This document shows, one piece after another, positions 7,001-16,771 of a stretch of DNA of 41,603 nt. Position 1 is the first letter of the stretch; every line of letters starts with the position of its first letter. A program made the position numbers and the translations under genes. Location of the stretch: positions 2,038,731 to 2,080,333 of the forward strand of contig NZ_KZ454941.1 in assembly GCF_002797375.1 (NCBI RefSeq), read 5' to 3'. The stretch is from Bacillus sp. FJAT-42315 (lineage in GTDB: Bacteria > Bacillota > Bacilli > Bacillales > Domibacillaceae). Below the pieces are notes generated by a model. The model was not told the origin of the DNA. It worked only from the letters and a program-made list of their open reading frames with translations, and ran no database searches.

Positions 7001-7078
7001 GCCTTTTTAGCATGAACCTGTCAGATGCCAAAAAGGCTTTTTGTTTATTTTAACAGATGAGTATTATTGTCCTGTATA
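7001..7078 (+). repeat. Duplicated terminator-type segment, copy B
   Basis: The sister of 6122-6198. GCCTTTTTAG and CCAAAAAGGC bracket a stem-loop followed by TTTTTGTTTATTTT. It ends the 6741 gene transcript, and its right end abuts the leader of GrpB copy 2. Confidence 0.7.
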
Positions 7079-7100
7079 TTATGCAGAATGGGGAGATTAA

Positions 7101-7607
7101 ATGTTAGGGTTACCTCGTGGAAAAGTTTTTTTAGTACCTTGGACCGAGGAATGGGAAAAGGAATTTATAAATGAGCAGCAATTAATTGAGGCTCAGATTG
7201 GAAAATATATTATAGCAATACATCATATTGGAAGTACATCCGTTCCATATTTAAGAGCCAAACCTATTATCGATATCGCTATTGAATTAAATCATTTTGA
7301 TGATGGTTTGAAATGTATTGTAGGGTTAGAACAAATAAACTATGAGTATAGAGAGGGAGTACTCCCCGAAAGATATTACTTTAATAAAGGTGAACCGAGA
7401 ACACATCAAATTCATATGTATGAAAAGGGAAATAAATATTTAATTGAGCAATTGAATTTTCGAGATTACTTACAGACTAATAATACAGCTCGAACTGAGT
7501 ATGAACAGTTAAAGATTCAGTTAGTTAACGCAAATTCGAATAATAAACATAAGTATGCAGCTGATAAAACAAATTTTGTAAGGGATATTCTAGCTAAAAT
7601 TAAGTGA
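7101..7607 (+). CDS. GrpB family protein (nucleotidyltransferase-like), copy 2
   Basis: A 168-residue protein. The diagnostic core IHHIGSTSVPYLRAKPIIDI lies at about residues 40-59, followed by RTHQIHMYEKG and FRDYLQ, the same order as in copy 1. It is shorter than copy 1 by about 18 residues, mainly at the C-terminus. GGGGAG precedes the ATG. The two copies share only the family core, so they are old paralogues or separate acquisitions rather than a fresh duplication, although the segments between them are duplicated. Confidence 0.87.
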   Translation: MLGLPRGKVFLVPWTEEWEKEFINEQQLIEAQIGKYIIAIHHIGSTSVPYLRAKPIIDIAIELNHFDDGLKCIVGLEQINYEYREGVLPERYYFNKGEPRTHQIHMYEKGNKYLIEQLNFRDYLQTNNTARTEYEQLKIQLVNANSNNKHKYAADKTNFVRDILAKIK

Positions 7608-7701
7608 TAAGCGGTTCTATACAATATTCAAATTTTATTTGGCCCTTTCCTCCACCTTCTGTTACACTGTTTAAAAAACGGAAACTCAAAAGGAGGGACC
7701 C

Positions 7702-7977
7702 ATGCTTCACGCAATTCAACCATACATTGTCACTAGTCGAAAAATCGAATGGGAGCAGCAAAAGATTTCACAAACAGAAGAATATCTCCATTTATATCAA
7801 GATAAAGTGACCTGTGCTTCCTATGAGTTCACGATTACAGAAGTTCACGATATGTCGTATCGCTTGCTGTCTGCTAATTACGGATTTTTCTATTTGCATA
7901 CGATTCGCGGGGTGTTTTCTTATATCATTACTACAAGCCCAAGCCATTTTATTGATGCTTATAAACAGATAAAATAA
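7702..7977 (+). CDS. Hypothetical protein (91 aa)
   Basis: ATG preceded by AAAGGAGG at ideal spacing. The product alternates beta-like and helical stretches; the central part reads YEFTITEVHDMSYRLLSANY and then GFFYLHTIRGVFSYIITTSP. That pattern is reminiscent of a small mixed alpha/beta or PH-like domain, but I do not recognise the family. No signal peptide. A very strong stem-loop terminator follows about 90 bp later. Coding is likely because of the ribosome site and balanced composition. Confidence 0.65.
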   Translation: MLHAIQPYIVTSRKIEWEQQKISQTEEYLHLYQDKVTCASYEFTITEVHDMSYRLLSANYGFFYLHTIRGVFSYIITTSPSHFIDAYKQIK

Positions 7978-8067
7978 AATCGTTAGAAAAGTTGTCTGAT
8001 TGGCTATTCAAAACAGGTGATAAAAGCAGGTACTATATTGCAAAAAATAGTATTATTTATGAAAACT

Positions 8068-8116
8068 AAACCCACGCATTTTGATCAATCTTTTTCAAAA
8101 TGCGTGGGTTCTTCTA
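8068..8116. terminator. Bidirectional terminator between 7702 gene and arsI
   Basis: AACCCACGCATTTTGA and TCAAAATGCGTGGGTT form a perfect 16-bp stem with a 10-nt loop. It is flanked by pyrimidine-rich sequence on the plus side and by TTTAGTTTTC on the minus side, so it can serve both converging genes. Confidence 0.85.
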
Positions 8117-8158
8117 TATTACACAGTCAGCGTTTATAATGTACTTTTTGATCACACT

Positions 8159-8584
8159 TTATTTCAAAACTACACTCGAAGTCGTACAACATTGTGTATC
8201 TTCAATTTTACGGACATCACTATCTGCCTTTGTATAAAAGAACTCCCACTCGTTACCATCTGGATCTGTTACCCAAAACTTATCTTGTACTGCATAACAA
8301 CAAGTTGTATTCATCTCATCACGGGCAAAAAAACCTTCTTTTTCTAATCTTTCTTTATGAATTGTAATTTCCTCAGCTGTCTCCACTTGAAAACCAAAAT
8401 GGTTTATCTGGTTTCCCTTAACTTCATCTCTCACGTTGAGCGTGAAGTTAAGTCCTGGAACTTCTAATAAGAATTTTGCATAATCGACTTTCATTTTAAC
8501 TGGTGATACACCAAACATTTTTGCATAAAACTCAACTGATTTCTCTAAATTCGTAACATTGATTCCTACATGTACATATTTCAT
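8159..8584 (-). CDS. arsI: ArsI, C-As lyase (organoarsenical-degrading VOC dioxygenase)
   Basis: A 141-residue glyoxalase/VOC-fold protein. ArsI is a non-heme Fe(II) dioxygenase that breaks the carbon-arsenic bond of trivalent organoarsenicals such as MAs(III) and reduced roxarsone. Candidate iron ligands by family alignment are H5, H62 and E114. The vicinal pair C95-C96 (MNTTCCYAVQ) is the arsenic-binding pair that separates ArsI/CadI from other VOC enzymes. QDKFWVTDPDGNEWEFF is the diagnostic C-terminal block. An extra CC lies near the C-terminus. AAGGAGGAA precedes the ATG. It follows arsR by 62 bp on the same strand. Confidence 0.9.
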   Translation of the reverse strand: MKYVHVGINVTNLEKSVEFYAKMFGVSPVKMKVDYAKFLLEVPGLNFTLNVRDEVKGNQINHFGFQVETAEEITIHKERLEKEGFFARDEMNTTCCYAVQDKFWVTDPDGNEWEFFYTKADSDVRKIEDTQCCTTSSVVLK

Positions 8585-8646
8585 AACTAATTCCTCCTTA
8601 CCGGTTTTATTAAATCAAAAAGAATTGATATAAATAATACAAAAAA

Positions 8647-8955
8647 CTAGCAACAATTACCTTTTTCAGTTTTTCTAAAAATACAACACAACTCTTCTGA
8701 AAGTAAACTGTCTACCTCTTCATCATTTAAATCATAATAACTCCATGTTCCTTTTGTTTCTTTTATAATCAATCCTGCATCTAATAAAATCTTTAAATGA
8801 TAAGATAGCTTGGATTGAGGTATTTCGAATATCTCTGTTAAATCACATACACATGTTTTTCTTCGTTGGCAAAGTTCATACATAATCTCTAAACGTCTTT
8901 GATCAGCTAAAGCCTTAAATTTTTTCTCATATTGCTGGAACTGTTGCGATTGCAT
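8647..8955 (-). CDS. arsR: ArsR family metalloregulator
   Basis: A 102-residue winged-helix repressor. The recognition helix region reads PQSKLSYHLKILLDAGLI. The metalloid site is the CVCD motif in the alpha-3 helix (C35, C37), the classic As(III)/Sb(III) sensor of ArsR proteins. Further cysteines near residues 90-91 and 101-102 could add ligands. ArsR proteins repress their own operon and release DNA on binding trivalent arsenic. Here the only partner gene is arsI; no arsB, acr3 or arsC is adjacent. Two operator-like inverted repeats flank its promoter. Confidence 0.92.
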   Translation of the reverse strand: MQSQQFQQYEKKFKALADQRRLEIMYELCQRRKTCVCDLTEIFEIPQSKLSYHLKILLDAGLIIKETKGTWSYYDLNDEEVDSLLSEELCCIFRKTEKGNCC

Positions 8956-8976
8956 TTTTATAATATGCTTCCTTTC

Positions 8977-8992
8977 ATCAACTTTTTTTGAT
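8977..8992 (-). promoter_or_regulatory. ArsR operator, proximal copy
   Basis: ATCAA-N6-TTGAT perfect inverted repeat, between the promoter and the arsR start codon. Confidence 0.65.
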
Positions 8993-9001
8993 ATTAATAA
9001 T

Positions 9002-9031
9002 AGTATATACGAAATGACTTTTATAACGCAA
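9002..9031 (-). promoter_or_regulatory. arsR-arsI promoter
   Basis: On the minus strand: TTGCGT, 18-bp spacer, TATACT. It sits exactly between two ATCAA-N6-TTGAT repeats. Confidence 0.65.
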
Positions 9032-9038
9032 CTTATAA

Positions 9039-9054
9039 ATCAATTTTTTTTGAT
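9039..9054 (-). promoter_or_regulatory. ArsR operator, distal copy
   Basis: ATCAA-N6-TTGAT, extending to AAATCAA...TTGATTT (20 bp perfect). Its centre is 62 bp from the centre of the proximal copy, upstream of the -35 box. Confidence 0.65.
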
Positions 9055-9129
9055 TTAATGAAATTAAAGATATAAATTCTCAACTTCCTTAGTTTTTTAA
9101 AAAAATAACTCTTAGGCTTAAACACGCAT

Positions 9130-9160
9130 GAGGCTGTCCGAAAAAGGAAGATTCAGCCTC
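9130..9160 (+). mobile_element. Possible IS remnant end (GAGGCTGTCC)
   Basis: The ten bases GAGGCTGTCC, identical to the IS end at 294-303, begin a hairpin closed by CAGCCTC at 9154-9160. No transposase follows; only about 100 bp lie before the next gene. It may be a relic or a short non-autonomous copy, or coincidence. Confidence 0.3.
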
Positions 9161-9174
9161 AAAAATGAAGAAGC

Positions 9175-9216
9175 TAAAACCCAAGAATGCTGCTAAATCA
9201 ACATTCTTGGGTTTTT
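9175..9216. terminator. Terminator after the ABC-F gene (usable in both directions)
   Basis: AAACCCAAGAATG and CATTCTTGGGTTT form a perfect 13-bp stem with a 12-nt loop. It has T runs on both strands and lies 45 bp past the ABC-F stop codon. Confidence 0.85.
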
Positions 9217-9260
9217 AATTTGGGTGTATATCAGTCGAAATTGGACTTTAATGAGCGTTT

Positions 9261-10970
<1,710 letters not shown>

Positions 10971-10973
10971 TCA

Positions 10974-11008
10974 TAAAAAAAGAACCAATGACGTGAGGCG
11001 TCTGGTTC
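10974..11008 (-). terminator. Terminator of the small two-gene unit
   Basis: On the minus strand GAACCAGACG...CGTCATTGGTTC forms a stem with a small bulge, followed by TTTTTTT. Confidence 0.85.
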
Positions 11009-11010
11009 AT

Positions 11011-11172
11011 TTATGTTCGAGAAATAGTCGGGCAATCTTTTATATGTTTAATGTGAGTCAATTCCACTTGGTGAGGAGGAGCGATTTGTTGAATATCACA
11101 ATAGCCAGCCTGATCGATACGAATAATTTGATATTCTTTGTCATTGTATAAAATAACATCCTGTTCCTTCAC
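11011..11172 (-). CDS. Small hypothetical protein (53 aa)
   Basis: GTG start behind AAAGAGAGG on the minus strand. The product begins MKEQDVILYNDKEYQIIRID and continues QAGYCDIQQIAPPHQVELTH, a compact beta-rich pattern suggestive of a small KOW/SH3-like barrel. It contains two cysteines that do not form an obvious motif. It starts 16 nt after the stop of the zinc-finger protein gene and is followed immediately by a strong terminator, so the two genes form an operon. Family not recognised. Confidence 0.6.
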   Translation of the reverse strand: MKEQDVILYNDKEYQIIRIDQAGYCDIQQIAPPHQVELTHIKHIKDCPTISRT

Positions 11173-11188
11173 TGTAAACGACCTCTCT

Positions 11189-11365
11189 TTATTTAAAAAT
11201 CAATTCTTCTCCCATCTCCCAGCCGATCCGGAATTCTTGTAGCCGATAACTAAACTGACTTCCGGTTCCATTGCAATGCTTGCACACTTTTTTCATGTGA
11301 ATGCCTCGAATAAGAGGAACTCGTCCTACACCATGACAATCTTCACAAATACGTCTATAGGCCAT
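11189..11365 (-). CDS. Small DnaJ-type zinc-finger protein (58 aa)
   Basis: Starts MAYRRICEDCHGVGRVPLIR and contains a second knuckle, VCKHCNGTGS. The paired CxxCxGxG knuckles are those of the DnaJ central zinc domain, also seen in small regulators such as anti-TRAP. With one pair it would bind a single zinc and perhaps an RNA or protein partner. The ATG at 11365 follows AAGGAGGAATCGA; the longer frame beginning MSKKKQRRN lies across that ribosome site and is rejected. Operon partner of the 53-residue protein. Function unknown. Confidence 0.7.
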   Translation of the reverse strand: MAYRRICEDCHGVGRVPLIRGIHMKKVCKHCNGTGSQFSYRLQEFRIGWEMGEELIFK

Positions 11366-11405
11366 TCGATTCCTCCTTTGCTTCTTTTTAGACACACTTT
11401 ATTTT

Positions 11406-11433
11406 ATTATACCCATAAACAAGCAAATTCAAT
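11406..11433 (-). promoter_or_regulatory. Promoter of the zinc-finger operon
   Basis: On the minus strand ATTGAA, 16-bp spacer, perfect TATAAT, about 40 bp before the start codon. Confidence 0.5.
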
Positions 11434-11528
11434 CGTAAATGAGTAAAAAATTAATATAATTCGGTCTTTTTCTCACATATAGGAGAAAAATTGCATATAT
11501 TTTAACTATTCCTATCTGAAAAATATGA

Positions 11529-11556
11529 TTGACTTCAAAGAATTTTCTGATAAAAT
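11529..11556 (+). promoter_or_regulatory. Promoter of the sulfate assimilation operon
   Basis: TTGACT, 16-bp spacer, TAAAAT, about 40 bp before cysH. The leader is far too short for an S-box SAM riboswitch. Confidence 0.6.
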
Positions 11557-11571
11557 ATAAAACATTATTAA

Positions 11572-11584
11572 TTCCTATAAGGAA
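11572..11584 (+). promoter_or_regulatory. Inverted repeat near cysH start, possible CymR-type site
   Basis: TTCCT-ATA-AGGAA, preceded by TTAA, lies downstream of the start site. CymR, the Bacillus cysteine repressor, is known to bind AT-rich sites with inverted TTCC/GGAA cores. The right arm also forms the ribosome site, so this may be chance. Confidence 0.3.
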
Positions 11585-11598
11585 AGTAGGTTTTAAAT

Positions 11599-12306
11599 AT
11601 GATAACGTATGAACAATGGGAACGCCATCCATTGCCAGACATTCTATCGACGAGCGAGACGAAAGGAGCAAAAGAAATATTGCAATGGGCATACGACCAT
11701 TATGGCGATCAACTTATGTATGCTTGTAGCTTTGGGATCGAAGGGATTGTTCTTATCGATTTGATTGCAAGCATTCGTCCTGATGCTTCGATTGTGTTTC
11801 TCGATACTAGTTATCATTTTCAAGAAACGTATGACATCATTGACAAAGTAAAAAAACGATATCCAGCGCTTCACATTCATTTGCAGCAGCCTGCACTCAC
11901 AATCGAGGAGCAAACAGAAACATACGGAGAGGACTTGTGGAAACACGATCCGAATATGTGCTGCAAACTAAGAAAGATGATCCCGTTAAAAGAAGCTCTT
12001 GAACCGGCAACTGCGTGGATTTCAGGCTTGCGTCGAGAACAATCTGAAACGAGAAAGCATACAAATTATATCAACCAAGATCATAAATTTAAAAAGATCA
12101 AAATTTGTCCATTAATTCATTGGACGTGGAAAGAAGTGTGGCGTTACGTTACGAAGCAGCAACTTGACTATCACACACTTCACGATCAAGGCTATCCAAG
12201 TATCGGCTGTGAACCTTGTACAAAACCAGCGATTTCGATCGAGGATGTACGTTCAGGAAGATGGTCTGGTTCTGGAAAGACCGAATGCGGCCTACATGGT
12301 GATTAA
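11599..12306 (+). CDS. cysH: Phosphoadenylyl/adenylyl-sulfate reductase
   Basis: Reduces APS/PAPS to sulfite with thioredoxin. 235 residues, normal for the family. C121-C122 and C204...C207 (CCK and CEPC) are the four cysteines that hold a [4Fe-4S] cluster in the APS-reductase-type enzymes of Bacillus. The catalytic cysteine is C230 in the C-terminal ECGLHGD. ACSFGIEG near residue 45 is the substrate-loop motif. First gene of the operon; sat follows after 56 bp. The presence of the cluster cysteines plus an APS kinase gene leaves open whether APS, PAPS or both are used. Confidence 0.95.
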   Translation: MITYEQWERHPLPDILSTSETKGAKEILQWAYDHYGDQLMYACSFGIEGIVLIDLIASIRPDASIVFLDTSYHFQETYDIIDKVKKRYPALHIHLQQPALTIEEQTETYGEDLWKHDPNMCCKLRKMIPLKEALEPATAWISGLRREQSETRKHTNYINQDHKFKKIKICPLIHWTWKEVWRYVTKQQLDYHTLHDQGYPSIGCEPCTKPAISIEDVRSGRWSGSGKTECGLHGD

Positions 12307-12362
12307 TTTTTTTATCGCTAAAACCAAGTAATTATATATGAATAATAAACTAGGAGGTTTTC

Positions 12363-13514
12363 ATGATGTCTACAATTTTGCCACATGGTGGTACACTCAT
12401 TAACTTATATCAACCTGATTTCGATCTCACGACGATTCAAAAACAACTTTCGATCGACTTAACCGCTTTAAGTGATTTAGAGCTCATTGCTACTGGGGCG
12501 TATAGTCCGCTCACCGGCTTCCTGACTCAAAGGGATTATGACAACGTTGTCGCTCATATGCGACTCGCAAATGAAACAGTTTGGAGTTTGCCGATCACGC
12601 TTCCGCTACACGAAGAAGAGGCCGTTCATTATTCTATCGGTGAGACGGTTGTATTAACGTATAACAATGTCGCTTATGGCATCTTAACGATTGAAGATAT
12701 ATACCGACCAGATCAGCAAAAAGAAGCGCAAGTAGTATATAAAACAACGGATGCCGCTCATCCAGGAGTACAGAAGTTATTGCAACGAGGTTCGGTCTAT
12801 TTAGGCGGACCGATTCAACTCATTCGCCGGATTGAACGCACTCAATTTGCTGACTTTTATTTTGATCCAACAGAAACGAGACAATTATTTCAAGAAAAAG
12901 GCTGGAAGAAGATCGTTGGCTTCCAAACAAGAAACCCTGTACATCGTGCGCACGAGTACATACAGAAAACAGCCTTAGAAATCGTCGATGGCCTATTGTT
13001 GAATCCGCTTGTCGGAGAAACAAAAGCCGATGATATCCCAGCGGATGTTCGAATGGAAAGCTATGAAGTGTTGTTGAAAGATTATTATCCAGCCGACCGT
13101 GTGCAGCTTGCTGTCTTTCCAGCAGCGATGCGCTATGCCGGGCCGAGAGAAGCGATCTTCCATGCGATTGTCCGTAAAAACTATGGATGCACTCACTTTA
13201 TTGTCGGCCGCGATCATGCAGGGGTTGGCAATTATTATGGCACGTATGATGCCCAAAAAATATTTGACCAATTTACTGAAGAAGAAATCGGGATCACCTT
13301 ACTTTTCTTTGAACATAGCTTCTACTGCACAAAATGCGAAGCAATGGCTTCATCGAAAACGTGCCCACATGACAAGGAGCATCATGTCATTCTTTCAGGA
13401 ACAAAGGTACGGGAAATGCTGCGAGCAGGAGAAGTTCCGCCTTCCACCTTTAGCCGCAAAGAAGTGATCGAAGTGTTAATTCGTGGATTAAAAGAAAAAG
13501 AAACGGTTCAATAG
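12363..13514 (+). CDS. sat: Sulfate adenylyltransferase (ATP sulfurylase)
   Basis: Catalyses ATP + sulfate to APS + PPi, the entry step of sulfate assimilation. 383 residues, the usual size for the homo-oligomeric bacterial enzyme. The ATP-binding motif [12 protein letters not shown] lies near residue 180, the second active-site motif is [12 protein letters not shown], and C-terminal cysteines (CTKC...C) match the zinc-binding region of Sat from thermophiles and bacilli. TAGGAGG precedes the start; a second Met directly follows. cysC starts 12 bp after the stop. Confidence 0.96.
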   Translation: MMSTILPHGGTLINLYQPDFDLTTIQKQLSIDLTALSDLELIATGAYSPLTGFLTQRDYDNVVAHMRLANETVWSLPITLPLHEEEAVHYSIGETVVLTYNNVAYGILTIEDIYRPDQQKEAQVVYKTTDAAHPGVQKLLQRGSVYLGGPIQLIRRIERTQFADFYFDPTETRQLFQEKGWKKIVGFQTRNPVHRAHEYIQKTALEIVDGLLLNPLVGETKADDIPADVRMESYEVLLKDYYPADRVQLAVFPAAMRYAGPREAIFHAIVRKNYGCTHFIVGRDHAGVGNYYGTYDAQKIFDQFTEEEIGITLLFFEHSFYCTKCEAMASSKTCPHDKEHHVILSGTKVREMLRAGEVPPSTFSRKEVIEVLIRGLKEKETVQ

Positions 13515-13526
13515 GGGGGAATTCAC

Positions 13527-14141
13527 ATGGGAAATATCGTCTGGCATGATCAATCATTAACAAAAGAACAACGGCGGCACAAAAATAACCATCATAGCGC
13601 CGTCTTTTGGTTCACCGGCCTTTCCGGTTCTGGAAAGTCGACCATCGCTAATGCGGCGGCACAAAAACTATACGAGTTAGGCGTTCAAACGTATGTCCTA
13701 GATGGCGATAACATTCGCCACGGTTTAAATCAAGACCTTGGTTTTTCCGATCAAGATCGCAAAGAGAACATTCGCCGTATTGGGGAAGTGGCGAAACTGT
13801 TTGTCGATAGCGGCCAACTGGTCTTTACAGCCTTTATTTCTCCTTTTCAAGAAGATCGAGACATCGTTCGCACACTCTTGCAGCCAGATGAATTTGTGGA
13901 AGTGTTCGTCAACTGCCCGATCGATGAGTGTGAAGAGCGTGACCCGAAAGGACTATATAAAAAAGCTCGGAGCGGTGATATCCCACAATTCACTGGCATA
14001 TCTTCCCCTTATGAGGCACCGAAAACACCTGAACTTATGTTGCAAACGGATCAAAATACCGTCGATGAATGTGTCGAACAGTTATTGGCATTTATTAAAA
14101 GGAAAAACTGGCTGAAGGAGGGGAATGAGAATGGCATATGA
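13527..14141 (+). CDS. cysC: Adenylylsulfate (APS) kinase
   Basis: Phosphorylates APS to PAPS. 204 residues. P-loop GLSGSGKST at residues 31-39; [16 protein letters not shown] and [11 protein letters not shown] follow at the expected places, then the lid region [10 protein letters not shown] and FTGISSPYE. It starts 12 bp after sat and overlaps the sulfite reductase gene by 11 bp, so translation is coupled. Confidence 0.96.
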   Translation: MGNIVWHDQSLTKEQRRHKNNHHSAVFWFTGLSGSGKSTIANAAAQKLYELGVQTYVLDGDNIRHGLNQDLGFSDQDRKENIRRIGEVAKLFVDSGQLVFTAFISPFQEDRDIVRTLLQPDEFVEVFVNCPIDECEERDPKGLYKKARSGDIPQFTGISSPYEAPKTPELMLQTDQNTVDECVEQLLAFIKRKNWLKEGNENGI

Positions 14142-15753
14142 AAAAAGCTGGGCCGATAACCCAAAATTAAGTAAACAAGAACAAAAGAAATTAGTGACGG
14201 ATGGGCTTGATATTTTCAATGACATCCCTTACTATGCAGCGAATGGCTTTGCTTCGATCCCAAAGGAAGAATGGGACGGATTTAAATGGGCAGGTCTCTA
14301 TTTGCAGCGACCGAAAGAAGACGGCTATTTTATGATGCGAGTGAAAGTTCCGACAGGCATTTTAACGAATGAACAGCTAATCACACTAGCGGAAATTTCA
14401 AGAGACTACGGCCGACACGTGTTTGATATTACGACGCGGCAAGCAGTTCAGTTTCATTGGTTAACGATTGAACAAATCCCTGACATTTTTGAACGATTAG
14501 AACGAGTTGGCCTATCGTCCACGAATGCTTGCGGCGATGTGCCAAGAAACGTCATCGGCAATGCACTTGCTGGCATTGATCCAGATGAAGTATACGATAC
14601 TCGACCGCTCGTCAAAGAAATAGACGACTTTTTTACAAGCAATCGTGATTTTTCCAACTTGCCTCGTAAATTTAAAATGTCGGTGAACGCCAATATTTAC
14701 AATGCTGGGAATGCTGAAATTAATGACGTTGCTTTCCTACCTGCTGAGAAAGAAATCGATGGGGAGAAAAAAATTGGCTTTCACTTAAAAGTAGGCGGTG
14801 GATTATCCTCTGCGCCAAAGTTGGCACAAAAATTAGATCTCTTCATTTTGCCAGAAGAAGTATTGAACGTCACCATCGCCGTGGCGACGATTTTCCGCGA
14901 CTTCGGCTATCGTGAAAAACGTCATCGCGCTCGTTTGAAATTTTTAGTAGAGGACTGGGGCGTAGAAAAGTTTAAAGAGAAGCTGCTTGAATACACGGGA
15001 CCGCTACCAGAAACAGGAACCGATCTAACGAAGGGCTGGAATGCGGGCTACTTTTATGGCGTGAAACCACAAACACAGAAAGGGCTTCATTATATCGGCG
15101 TCAATGTGCCGGTCGGTCGGCTCCAAGCAGATGAAGTGCTTGATATTGCTCGCATTGCTAAACAATTCGGCAATGGCGAAATTCGCACGTGTGGCTCGCA
15201 AAACTTAATTATCCCAAATGTGAAAACAGAGTTTATCGAGGCGGTGTTAAACGAGCCGATTCTCAAGCGACTTCGCGTCGATGCACCGAAGTTTACTGCT
15301 TACTCGGTGTCCTGCACAGGCATCGAATATTGTAACCTTGCTTTGACGGAAACAAAGGAACGAATGAAGCGAATTGCTGAGTATCTTGATGAAGAAGTGG
15401 AAATCGACGTGCCGATTCGAATCCATATGGTTGGCTGCCCAAACTCCTGCGGCCAGCGGCAAATTGCCGATATCGGTTTACAAGGCGTGATGGTGCGGAA
15501 TAAAGACAAAAAAATGGTGCAGGCCTTTGAGATCAATGTAGGTGGGACGCTGCTGAATGACGGGGTATTTAACCAAAAACTAAAAGGAAAAGTGACAGGT
15601 GACGACCTTCCGACCATTTTAAAGCAATTCCTTGAGTATTTTAAAGAAACGAAATTACCAGCGGAAACATTTTATGATTATATTAACCGAACTGGAACCG
15701 AGCATCTCCAACAGCAACTCGATCAATGGCTGTCCGCTCAATCCTCCGTATAG
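14131..15753 (+). CDS. Assimilatory sulfite (or nitrite/sulfite) reductase, siroheme-[4Fe-4S]
   Basis: A 540-residue hemoprotein that reduces sulfite to sulfide by six electrons. The four cluster cysteines are C395 and C401 (CTGIEYC) and C436 and C440 (GCPNSCG), the last also ligating siroheme. Two ferrodoxin-like half domains flank them. Length and lack of a flavoprotein gene nearby suggest the ferredoxin-dependent type rather than CysJI. Nitrite reductases share the architecture, but the operon argues for sulfite. I chose ATG 14131, which has GGAGG 9 nt upstream; ATG 14125 is too close to it. Confidence 0.92.
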   Translation: MAYEKSWADNPKLSKQEQKKLVTDGLDIFNDIPYYAANGFASIPKEEWDGFKWAGLYLQRPKEDGYFMMRVKVPTGILTNEQLITLAEISRDYGRHVFDITTRQAVQFHWLTIEQIPDIFERLERVGLSSTNACGDVPRNVIGNALAGIDPDEVYDTRPLVKEIDDFFTSNRDFSNLPRKFKMSVNANIYNAGNAEINDVAFLPAEKEIDGEKKIGFHLKVGGGLSSAPKLAQKLDLFILPEEVLNVTIAVATIFRDFGYREKRHRARLKFLVEDWGVEKFKEKLLEYTGPLPETGTDLTKGWNAGYFYGVKPQTQKGLHYIGVNVPVGRLQADEVLDIARIAKQFGNGEIRTCGSQNLIIPNVKTEFIEAVLNEPILKRLRVDAPKFTAYSVSCTGIEYCNLALTETKERMKRIAEYLDEEVEIDVPIRIHMVGCPNSCGQRQIADIGLQGVMVRNKDKKMVQAFEINVGGTLLNDGVFNQKLKGKVTGDDLPTILKQFLEYFKETKLPAETFYDYINRTGTEHLQQQLDQWLSAQSSV

Positions 15754-15768
15754 AAAGGTGGGACTCTT

Positions 15769-15978
15769 TTGTATTTATATCGATTTGAAGTGATAGATGT
15801 AGAAAAAATAACCCCTGTCATCGTCATAGCAAAAGATGACCAACAAGCGTTTGAGCAAGTGGATATCGAACTAGAGAAATATTTTTTAGCCTTGCCCGAT
15901 TATGAAGAAATCGTATTATTTGAGAAGAAACGAATTGGAAATGGTAGCGGGTATGTACTGCCCGCTTTTTCTAAATAA
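15769..15978 (+). CDS. DUF3906 family small protein
   Basis: A 69-residue protein beginning MYLYRFEVIDVEKITPVIVI, with an ELEKYF stretch and a final EEIVLFEKKRIGNGSGYVLP. This matches the pattern of DUF3906, a small Bacillus family often placed in sulfate-assimilation operons. No function is established. The start is TTG with AAAGGTGGGA upstream. Gene spacing (15 bp before, 16 bp after) places it firmly in the operon between sulfite reductase and the siroheme genes, so a role in redox or cofactor supply is a guess only. Confidence 0.8.
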   Translation: MYLYRFEVIDVEKITPVIVIAKDDQQAFEQVDIELEKYFLALPDYEEIVLFEKKRIGNGSGYVLPAFSK

Positions 15979-15994
15979 ATAGGAGGTGGAGAGA

Positions 15995-16771
15995 ATGGGG
16001 AAGGTTTGGCTAGTAGGAGCGGGGCCAGGTGATCCAGATTTGATTACAGTGAAAGGCTTGCGAGCGCTTCAAGAAGCGGATGTCATTTTATACGATCGTC
16101 TCATCAATGAAGAGTTGTTGCAGGAGGCAAAAGAAGGAGCGGAATTGATTTTTTGTGGGAAACGACCGAATCATCATCACCTGCAGCAAGAAACAATTAA
16201 TCACTTACTCGTCCTACATGCCAAGAAAGGAAAAAAAGTGACGCGTTTAAAAGGAGGCGACCCGTTTGTGTTTGGCCGAGGTGGGGAGGAGGCAGAATTT
16301 TTAGCGAAACATCATATTCCTTTTGAAGTCGTTCCTGGGATCACATCAGGCATCGCTGCTTCCGCTTACGCAGGAATCCCCGTCACTCATCGCGATCACA
16401 GTGCCTCCTTTGCGATCGTCACAGGCCACCGCCAAGAAGGAGAACAAGAAGAGCTCAAATGGTCGGCATTAGCGAAAGGCATTGATACGCTCGCGATTTA
16501 TATGGGAGTCAAAAATTTACCGTACATTCAAGAGCAACTACTAGCTAATGGCAAATCAACCGACACACCTGCGGCACTGATTCATTGGGGAACGACTGCG
16601 ATTCAGCGAACGGTAACTGGTACACTTGGAACGATCGATGAAGTGGCCAAACAAGCGGCGATGACGAATCCAAGCATGATTATTATTGGCGATGTTGTCA
16701 AACTACGAGAGAAAATTCAATGGTTTCAAGAGTTTGACCATACTTCCCGCTCTTTAGGTGCAGTCCAATGA
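15995..16771 (+). CDS. cobA: Uroporphyrinogen-III C-methyltransferase (SUMT)
   Basis: Methylates uroporphyrinogen III twice with SAM to give precorrin-2, the siroheme precursor needed by the sulfite reductase upstream. 258 residues. VWLVGAGPGDPDLITVKG at the N-terminus and RLKGGDPFVFGRGGEEA are the two invariant SUMT motifs; PGITSGIAASAYAGIPVTHR is the third. ATG 15995 has AGGAGG 8 nt before it; GTG 15986 overlaps that ribosome site. Equivalent to B. subtilis ylnD. Its stop overlaps the next start (ATGA). Confidence 0.95.
   Translation: MGKVWLVGAGPGDPDLITVKGLRALQEADVILYDRLINEELLQEAKEGAELIFCGKRPNHHHLQQETINHLLVLHAKKGKKVTRLKGGDPFVFGRGGEEAEFLAKHHIPFEVVPGITSGIAASAYAGIPVTHRDHSASFAIVTGHRQEGEQEELKWSALAKGIDTLAIYMGVKNLPYIQEQLLANGKSTDTPAALIHWGTTAIQRTVTGTLGTIDEVAKQAAMTNPSMIIIGDVVKLREKIQWFQEFDHTSRSLGAVQ

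Noticed and set aside
11557-11598. S-box (SAM) riboswitch upstream of cysH, as reported for B. subtilis.
   Set aside because: The leader is only about 40 nt and none of the S-box conserved blocks is present.
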